Below, piece by piece: positions 5,541 to 10,004 of a DNA stretch of 10,004 nucleotides (position 1 is its first letter; every line of letters starts with the position of its first letter). The notes under the pieces were generated by a model, which saw nothing but the letters and a program-made list of their open reading frames with translations, was not told the DNA's origin and did not search any database. The stretch is from positions 1-10,004 of the forward strand of contig JAKDLC010000052.1 of assembly GCA_030453055.1 (NCBI GenBank). Direction: 5' to 3'. The stretch is from Nitrosospira sp. (GTDB lineage: Bacteria; Pseudomonadota; Gammaproteobacteria; Burkholderiales; Nitrosomonadaceae). The position numbers and the translations under genes are program-made.

Positions 5541-7212
5541 ACTTGGATACTTTATATTCATTGCGGCATCGATCACCTTGCCGCTGCGCAGCTTTGCCGA
5601 AGTCCCGGCCGCCAATTCCCGAACTCCCGACGCCCCGGCTGGTGCAAGATCATCATCTGGTTTGCTGACCGATAAGACGGATGGAGAACCCTTGTTTCTG
5701 TCCTTATCCTTGTCCCTATCTTCGCTTTTAGTTCATCAGGCTGCCAGATCTCCTATGTACACTGGCGAAAGCAGCGTTACGGCGCATGACGAGATCAAGG
5801 GTGAGCCCTTACTCTTGTCGCTATCTCCCTTCCTGTCCTTACCCTCAACCCGCTTGGTAATCAAAGACCAGGTAATCAAAGACCAGGAAGATAAAGATAA
5901 TGTAGCCATACAGGATAAGAGACAAAGGGAAAGCGACATAAGTTCGCGCGAGTCGCTATTCGGTGACATTGGACCAAAAAAGGAAAAGGCATCCCATATG
6001 CCTGCCTGGAAGAAATTGGTGACCGGCTGGAGGGGTTTCTCGCAACTGGAAATTGCGGACAACTATAGTAGTCCGGAGCATTTCTCCAAAGCGAAGCTGC
6101 GGACCGAGCTATCCCGCACCGGACAATTCAACGAATACCTGAAATGGAAGATCAGCGGCCGCTTTGATTACGACGCCGCCTATGATGTCTCCAATTTCTA
6201 CCCTCCGGCGGTTCGCCAGGATCAACGTCACGATTTCTTTCTGCGCGAGAACTATCTGGACATTTCCGCCGGCAATTTCGACTTCCGTCTTGGCCGTCAA
6301 CACGTCATATGGGGTGAAATGGTCGGACTGTTTTTCGCCGATGTGGTGTCGGCCCGGGATATGCGCGAATTCATCCTCCCCTCGTTCGATATCATGCGTA
6401 TTCCGCAATGGGCGATGCGCGCCGAGTATACGAAGAATAATCTACATGCCGAAGTATTGTGGATTCCGGTAGCGACTCTTGACATGATCGGCAAGCCCGG
6501 TGCAGATTATTACCCCGGTCCGCTGCGAGACACAGCCAGCTTCCTTCCCGAAGATCGCTCCGGGCGTAACGTTGGCAACTCGAATTACGGGCTTCGTTTG
6601 TCGTATCTGAAAAACGGCTGGGATATGTCGGGGTTCTACTATCACAGCCTCGATGCATCTCCCACGTTTTACCGTGTCAGCGGGTTCGCCGAACCCCTTG
6701 TCTTCCAGGCGCGTCACGATAAGATCGACCAGCTTGGCGCAACTTTTGCGAAAGATTTCGGCTCAATTGTGCTGAAAGGTGAGATGGTTTATACGGACGG
6801 GCGCAAGTTTAATGTGACACGTCTCAGCGCGATCGACGGCCTGGTCAGGCAGAATACTCTTGATTATGTCCTGGGCCTTGATTTCAGTTTGCCAGCGGAG
6901 ACTCGCTTGAATCTGCAATTTTTCCAGCGGGTCTTTTTCGCACACGACCCTAACACCTTTTTCGACAAGATGGAAAATGGAGCCAGTATCCTGCTCAACC
7001 GCAGGCTGTGGCGGAATATAGAAGCTCAGGCTTTGCTCATCCACAGCTTGAATCGCAGCGACTATATGTTCCGGCCCCGGTTGACGTGGAATTTCGAGAG
7101 AAACTGGCGAGCCGCACTTGGGGCAGACATTTTTGGTGGCCCCCCCACCGGCTTGTTTGGCCGATTCGACAACAGTGACCGGGTATATACCGAGTTGCGT
7201 TACTCATTCTGA
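5524..7212 (+). CDS. DUF1302-like outer-membrane beta-barrel protein with repetitive N-terminal insert
   Basis: Predicted outer-membrane beta-barrel of 562 residues. A signal peptide ([16 protein letters not shown]...RSFA, cut near 25) leads to a low-complexity segment (about 30-160), then a barrel of alternating aromatic and polar strands from about 172 to the end. It closes with TELRYSF, whose terminal Phe is the BAM recognition signal. The stretch FRLGRQHVIWGEMVGLFFADVVSARD (254-279) with MREFILPSFD and RIPQWAMRAEY is the pattern of DUF1302-type proteins. The insert holds duplicated GEPLFLSLSLSLSS (54-67) and GEPLLLSLSPFLS (93-105), then tandem VIKDQ-VIKDQ. ATG 5524 was chosen because it gives the signal peptide; it overlaps the ATPase stop by 17 nt with GCGGGA upstream, while the in-frame extension back to 5362 is only readthrough of the ATPase gene in another frame. 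As the partner of the LolA-like protein it probably receives or passes cargo at the outer membrane; the exact substrate is unknown. Confidence 0.85.
   Translation: MIHGGKLGYFIFIAASITLPLRSFAEVPAANSRTPDAPAGARSSSGLLTDKTDGEPLFLSLSLSLSSLLVHQAARSPMYTGESSVTAHDEIKGEPLLLSLSPFLSLPSTRLVIKDQVIKDQEDKDNVAIQDKRQRESDISSRESLFGDIGPKKEKASHMPAWKKLVTGWRGFSQLEIADNYSSPEHFSKAKLRTELSRTGQFNEYLKWKISGRFDYDAAYDVSNFYPPAVRQDQRHDFFLRENYLDISAGNFDFRLGRQHVIWGEMVGLFFADVVSARDMREFILPSFDIMRIPQWAMRAEYTKNNLHAEVLWIPVATLDMIGKPGADYYPGPLRDTASFLPEDRSGRNVGNSNYGLRLSYLKNGWDMSGFYYHSLDASPTFYRVSGFAEPLVFQARHDKIDQLGATFAKDFGSIVLKGEMVYTDGRKFNVTRLSAIDGLVRQNTLDYVLGLDFSLPAETRLNLQFFQRVFFAHDPNTFFDKMENGASILLNRRLWRNIEAQALLIHSLNRSDYMFRPRLTWNFERNWRAALGADIFGGPPTGLFGRFDNSDRVYTELRYSF
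5856..5885 (+). repeat. 15-bp perfect tandem duplication in the barrel gene
   Basis: Two perfect copies of GGTAATCAAAGACCA (5856-5870 and 5871-5885), in frame, encoding VIKDQ twice. The unit is a multiple of three, so copy-number change would keep the frame. It lies in the low-complexity N-terminal insert of the DUF1302-like protein. Confidence 0.9.
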
Positions 7213-7235
7213 TGGGTTCTGATGGTTCTGATGGG
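7207..7235. repeat. Triple direct repeat TTCTGATGG(G) at barrel gene stop
   Basis: Three adjacent copies: TTCTGATGGG (7207-7216), TTCTGATGG (7217-7225) and TTCTGATGGG (7226-7235), with a fourth CTGATG at 7240-7245. The first copy contains the final Phe codon and TGA stop of the barrel gene. The 54-bp convergent spacer between the barrel and permease genes is largely this repeat, and no terminator hairpin with a T-run was seen. Confidence 0.8.
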
Positions 7236-7266
7236 AATCCTGATGTCAATGGAAGACGTATGGAAA

Positions 7267-8478
7267 TCAGAAATTCTGCCTAAGCGCCTCGACGACCGGC
7301 ATGCGGGAAACATGCCATGCCGGAAGGATGGCTGCGAGTACCGTTGCCGCGATGCCGATGGCGCTGGACATTAGCAACACTGAGGGAATAATCTGGATAT
7401 GGGCCGTATAACCGATGTTGGCATTCGGGGGTGGCGGCATGGGAATGCCAATTGCAGAGATAGAGAGCGCCAGGGCCACGCCGAGACCGAGCCCAAGGCT
7501 GCTGCCAATTATCCCCAGCAATACGCTCTCCGCCAGGATCAGCCGGAATATGTTACCGCTTCGGTTGCCGAGCGCCATCATCGTGCCGAATTCTCCTGTT
7601 CGTTCAAAAATACTCATGTTCACACTGTTCGCAACGCTCAGCAGAACCATGATAAGAATGATGAGTTGCAGAACGCCAAACTGGCTTTTATACAGCTCTA
7701 CCGTTTTCTCATAGAAATCGTTTAGTTCGATCCAAGTCTTGACTTCCAGCCCCGAAATCTCGAGTTGCTCCTTCAACCGGGCAGCGACGCGATCAGTATC
7801 ACCAGTTTTTTTTAATGAGATGACAAGCGCGTTCACACTGGTCGTACCCAGCAATTCCTGTGCCGCCGCAAGCGGGATTTTTACCGCGCGCGCGTCATAA
7901 TCATTGGAGAAACTCTGGAATATGCCTACGACTTCGAAATCCATGCTGTTCAGCGCGCCTTCGAGTGTATTGGCAAGCAAGGTCACGTAACTGCCCGGAC
8001 CCACCTTCAATCCCTGAGCGACGCCGTGTCCGAGTACGATACCGGATAGATCCTTGTCGTTCAGTTGGCGTCCCGCCGTAATCAGGACGGAGCTGCCAAG
8101 CGCTGCTTCTCGCCCCGCTTCCACTCCTTCACCGACAATCGGCAGGTCGCTGCGGCCGTTGTTAAGCAGACCCGAGAAGTTTAGCCGCGCCATCACGCTG
8201 TCAACTTCTGCAGTTGTGGCGATGCGTTGTTTGACATCATTGGGAGCAGCAATCAGGTATTTTTCAGGCGTGCGTGATCCCTCGGCGAAAAATCCGCGTT
8301 TATATATCTGCAAGTGACCGGATTGAGAATGAATAAGGGCCTCGGATAGTTGCACGAAGACGTCGTTGACCCAGCCGCCCGCAAGGATGATTCCCGCCAC
8401 ACCGCTGATGATTGCGGCCAGTGTCATAGCAGTATGAGTCTTCTGGCGAAAGACGTGACGCAGAGCAAGCTTGAGCAT
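7267..8478 (-). CDS. FtsX/MacB-type ABC transporter permease (LolC/LolE-like), second of pair
   Basis: Inner-membrane permease of 403 residues with the MacB/LolC/LolE plan. A cytoplasmic start MLKLALRHVFRQKTHTA is followed by TM1 (about 16-38), then a large periplasmic domain (about 40-265). The FtsX domain has three TM helices (about 268-292, 312-342 and 365-392), with SVANSVNMSIFERTGEFGTMMALG (281-304) as the typical coupling region. A proline stretch GIPMPPPPNANIGY (344-357) lies between TM3 and TM4. ATG 8478 fits the family N-terminus and lies 10 nt after the upstream permease stop; ATG 8511 would overlap that gene by 23 nt. Neither has a strong ribosome site, so coupling to upstream translation is likely. 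It is homologous throughout to the neighbouring permease, so the pair probably form a heterodimer as LolC and LolE do. The cognate ATPase is probably that at 4755-5540, on another transcript. Confidence 0.9.
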   Translation of the reverse strand: MLKLALRHVFRQKTHTAMTLAAIISGVAGIILAGGWVNDVFVQLSEALIHSQSGHLQIYKRGFFAEGSRTPEKYLIAAPNDVKQRIATTAEVDSVMARLNFSGLLNNGRSDLPIVGEGVEAGREAALGSSVLITAGRQLNDKDLSGIVLGHGVAQGLKVGPGSYVTLLANTLEGALNSMDFEVVGIFQSFSNDYDARAVKIPLAAAQELLGTTSVNALVISLKKTGDTDRVAARLKEQLEISGLEVKTWIELNDFYEKTVELYKSQFGVLQLIILIMVLLSVANSVNMSIFERTGEFGTMMALGNRSGNIFRLILAESVLLGIIGSSLGLGLGVALALSISAIGIPMPPPPNANIGYTAHIQIIPSVLLMSSAIGIAATVLAAILPAWHVSRMPVVEALRQNF

Positions 8479-8488
8479 GGTTTCGAAG

Positions 8489-9718
8489 TTATCGATTGTG
8501 CCGTAACGCATTGACGATCTGCATCCGCGAGGCCCTCCAGGCAGGGTAAATACTGGCGGCCAATGTCGCGCCAACAGCGAGCGCCAGCGATTTCCATACT
8601 ATGTCCCAGGTAACGAGAATCTGTGCCATATAACCTCGCGCCATTCCCGGCGGGGGGGGCATTGAGATACCAATCATGGAGATCATTTTTGCGAATGACA
8701 ACCCCAATATCAAACCGAGCACACCGCCAAGGCAGCCAAGCAGAAGCCCTTCGCTTACAAACAGACGCATGATGCCGATGCGCTTTACGCCGAGCGCCAT
8801 GGAAGTGCCGATCTCGCCGATACGCTCCATCACGCTCATTGTCATGGTGTTCGAGATACTAAGCAGGATGATTACGGCGATAATCAGCCGGACGCCCTGA
8901 ATTTGCCGGGTGAACAAGGTTACCGTCTTGTTGTAAAAATCAGCCAGCGTATACCAGGGGACAATCTCGAACGTTTCCCTTTGCAGTTCGTTTCGCAATT
9001 TGGCGAGGACGACATCGGTTCGGGCCGTGTCGTTCAGCAACACTATCCATATGTGAGAACCCTGCGTCCGCAGCAGCTTACGCGCCGTTTCAATGGGCAT
9101 ACGTAAAGCGGTATCGTCATACGCCTTGCTGACGGTAGAGAAGATGCCCCTGATGGAAACCTCGACCGCGTTGGTTCCTCTCAACGCTGTGTTAGCCAAT
9201 AGTACAACCTTGTCGCCGACCTGGGCTCCGAGGCTGCGTGCAAGTCCCTCGCCCAGAATGATACCAAGCGGATCATCGGCAGAAAGGTTGTTGCCGGCCA
9301 AAATTCGCAGGGCGCCGCCAAACAAATCCTGTTTCTGCGGATCGCTGCCGTCACCGATAAATGAGATCGTTGATTCACCGTGGCTAATCAAGCCGCTGAA
9401 AGAGAGTCGCGGGACGAGCGCCTTGATCTGGCCCGATCCATCAGACGTTTCGAATACAGGTACGGCTTCCGGCAGGAGAAAAGCATAGGGATCGGCTTTT
9501 CCCGCGTCATGGTACCCTGGGCGTACGATTTGCAGATGACCGAGTTGCGATTTGATTGTGGCCTCCCGAAAATCGAGGAAAATCCACTCGATAAAACCAT
9601 TCGCCAGAATGAGTGCCGTAATGCCAAACGCGACCGCTCCCATCGCGATCGCGCTACGGCGCCTATGGCGCACGATATTACGGAAGGCCAGATTAAAGTC
9701 GCGCCAGAATATTCTCAC
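8489..9718 (-). CDS. FtsX/MacB-type ABC transporter permease (LolC/LolE-like), first of pair
   Basis: Inner-membrane permease of 409 residues with the same layout as its downstream paralogue. The N-terminus is MRIFWRDFNLAFRNIVRHRR, followed by TM1 (about 22-44), a periplasmic domain (about 45-270), and the FtsX domain with TM helices at about 275-298, 318-348 and 370-393. The coupling motif is SISNTMTMSVMERIGEIG (287-304), with a proline stretch GISMPPPPGMARGY (350-363). Both proteins share HLQI after TM1, RLSFSGL or RLNFSGL, a DFY...K-T-V segment, and the ending S-R-M-x-(I/V)-V-(N/E)-A-L-R. GTG 9718 was chosen because AAGAGG lies about 8 nt upstream and the protein then begins like the family; an in-frame GTG at 9814 adds 32 residues with no family resemblance. 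It likely extracts or translocates a hydrophobic or acylated cargo with the downstream permease and hands it to the LolA-like protein. Confidence 0.9.
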   Translation of the reverse strand: MRIFWRDFNLAFRNIVRHRRRSAIAMGAVAFGITALILANGFIEWIFLDFREATIKSQLGHLQIVRPGYHDAGKADPYAFLLPEAVPVFETSDGSGQIKALVPRLSFSGLISHGESTISFIGDGSDPQKQDLFGGALRILAGNNLSADDPLGIILGEGLARSLGAQVGDKVVLLANTALRGTNAVEVSIRGIFSTVSKAYDDTALRMPIETARKLLRTQGSHIWIVLLNDTARTDVVLAKLRNELQRETFEIVPWYTLADFYNKTVTLFTRQIQGVRLIIAVIILLSISNTMTMSVMERIGEIGTSMALGVKRIGIMRLFVSEGLLLGCLGGVLGLILGLSFAKMISMIGISMPPPPGMARGYMAQILVTWDIVWKSLALAVGATLAASIYPAWRASRMQIVNALRHNR

Positions 9719-9847
9719 AACTACAACCTCTTGCCAATCGCCCCATCCTGACTCGTAGGGGAGGAACCGTGGGCAGGAGGATAACCATCCAATGCTTCTT
9801 CCCTTGGCCAGCACGCGTCGAAGCGCCTGGTAGGTAACTCTTTCTTG

Positions 9848-9853
9848 ATCATA
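9848..9853 (-). promoter_or_regulatory. Candidate -10 box of the permease operon
   Basis: TATGAT on the minus strand matches TATAAT at five of six positions. At 16-17 nt upstream the sequence (AAGTGA/AGTGAT) is a poor -35, so an activator or a different sigma factor could be needed, or the promoter lies elsewhere. Confidence 0.25.
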
Positions 9854-9901
9854 TTCTCCAGGTCAGGTTATCACTTTTACGCCGATCCATCGTTTTATTG
9901 G

Positions 9902-9929
9902 GCTAAACCGGACTGGAATCCGGCGGTTA
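9902..9929. terminator. Hairpin upstream of permease operon, possible terminator
   Basis: GCTAA...CCGGA (9902-9912) pairs with TCCGG...TTAGC (9919-9929) around CTGGAA, interrupted by a small internal loop. There is no good T-run on either side: TGCTTATTGTT follows on plus, CCAATAAAACG on minus. It could end a gene lying to the right or be a regulatory structure. Confidence 0.3.
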
Positions 9930-10004
9930 GCTGCTTATTGTTCACTCAGTTTCAAAGATGCCGAAAAATGCCGTCAGCACCCGCGAAGATTCAAGGCTCG
10001 CCGC

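Larger units (their letters stand above)
9719..10004. other. Leader of the permease operon and unassigned right edge
   Basis: 286 bp without a confident gene. On the minus strand, TATGAT (9853-9848) is a good -10 candidate with only weak -35 partners, giving a leader of roughly 120 nt before the permease GTG. A hairpin occupies 9902-9929. At the far edge two short frames run off the window in opposite directions: a minus-strand tail ending at TGA 9942-9944 (last residues ...GIFETE), and a plus-strand start at ATG 9958 (MPKNAVSTREDSRLA...). Neither can be judged from so little sequence. Confidence 0.4.

Noticed and set aside
5543..5545. TTG after GGAGG as a start for the barrel gene.
   Set aside because: It is out of frame with the barrel protein.
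9719..9814. 32-residue N-terminal extension of the first permease from GTG 9814.
   Set aside because: No family resemblance and no ribosome site; GTG 9718 with AAGAGG upstream gives the usual permease N-terminus.
1..10004. CRISPR array, tRNA, rRNA, insertion sequence or prophage genes.
   Set aside because: No regularly spaced repeats, cloverleaf, transposase or integrase motifs were seen.

Overview
This window looks like chromosomal DNA of a betaproteobacterium, most likely an ammonia oxidiser of the Nitrosomonadaceae (Nitrosospira/Nitrosomonas type). The main reasons are a bacterial Rh-type (Rh50-like) ammonium/ammonia channel, best known from Nitrosomonas and Nitrosospira, an acyltransferase of the PEP-CTERM/exosortase-associated family, and moderate GC content with betaproteobacterial-style intergenic palindromes. 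The genus is inferred from protein recollection, not from a search.

Layout from left to right. (1) 1-1479, plus: ribonuclease G, entered from the left edge, with an N-terminus unlike the family. (2) 1480-1611: a short convergent spacer with two dispersed-repeat hairpins, one of them matching ATTCCC-N8-GGGAAT. (3) 1612-2826, minus: Rh50-like ammonium channel with its own putative promoter. (4) 2827-3149: intergenic region with a probable terminator, the Rh promoter and GGATA/TATCC inverted repeats. (5) 3150-4693, minus: a two-gene operon, LolA-like periplasmic carrier then PEP-CTERM-associated acyltransferase. (6) 4755-7212, plus: a second two-gene operon, LolD/MacB-type ABC ATPase then a DUF1302-like outer-membrane beta-barrel, divergent from operon 5 across only 61 bp. 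(7) 7267-9718, minus: two paralogous FtsX/MacB-type ABC permeases in one operon, convergent with the barrel gene. (8) 9719-10004: permease leader region and an unassigned edge with a hairpin.

Regions 5-7 read as one envelope-transport locus. Two LolC/LolE-like permeases and a LolD-like ATPase would form an inner-membrane ABC complex, the LolA-like protein would carry a hydrophobic cargo across the periplasm, and the beta-barrel would receive or pass it at the outer membrane. A GNAT/LuxI-like acyltransferase co-transcribed with the carrier suggests that the cargo is acylated. LolA-like plus DUF1302-type proteins are more often seen next to RND/MMPL transporters; here an ABC system seems to take that place. 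This is inference from gene content.

The most striking single observation is that the ATPase has asparagine where the Walker A lysine should be (GPSGSGNST), while all its other ABC motifs are intact. Either the locus has a non-hydrolysing or moonlighting ATPase, or this copy carries a point mutation or sequence error.
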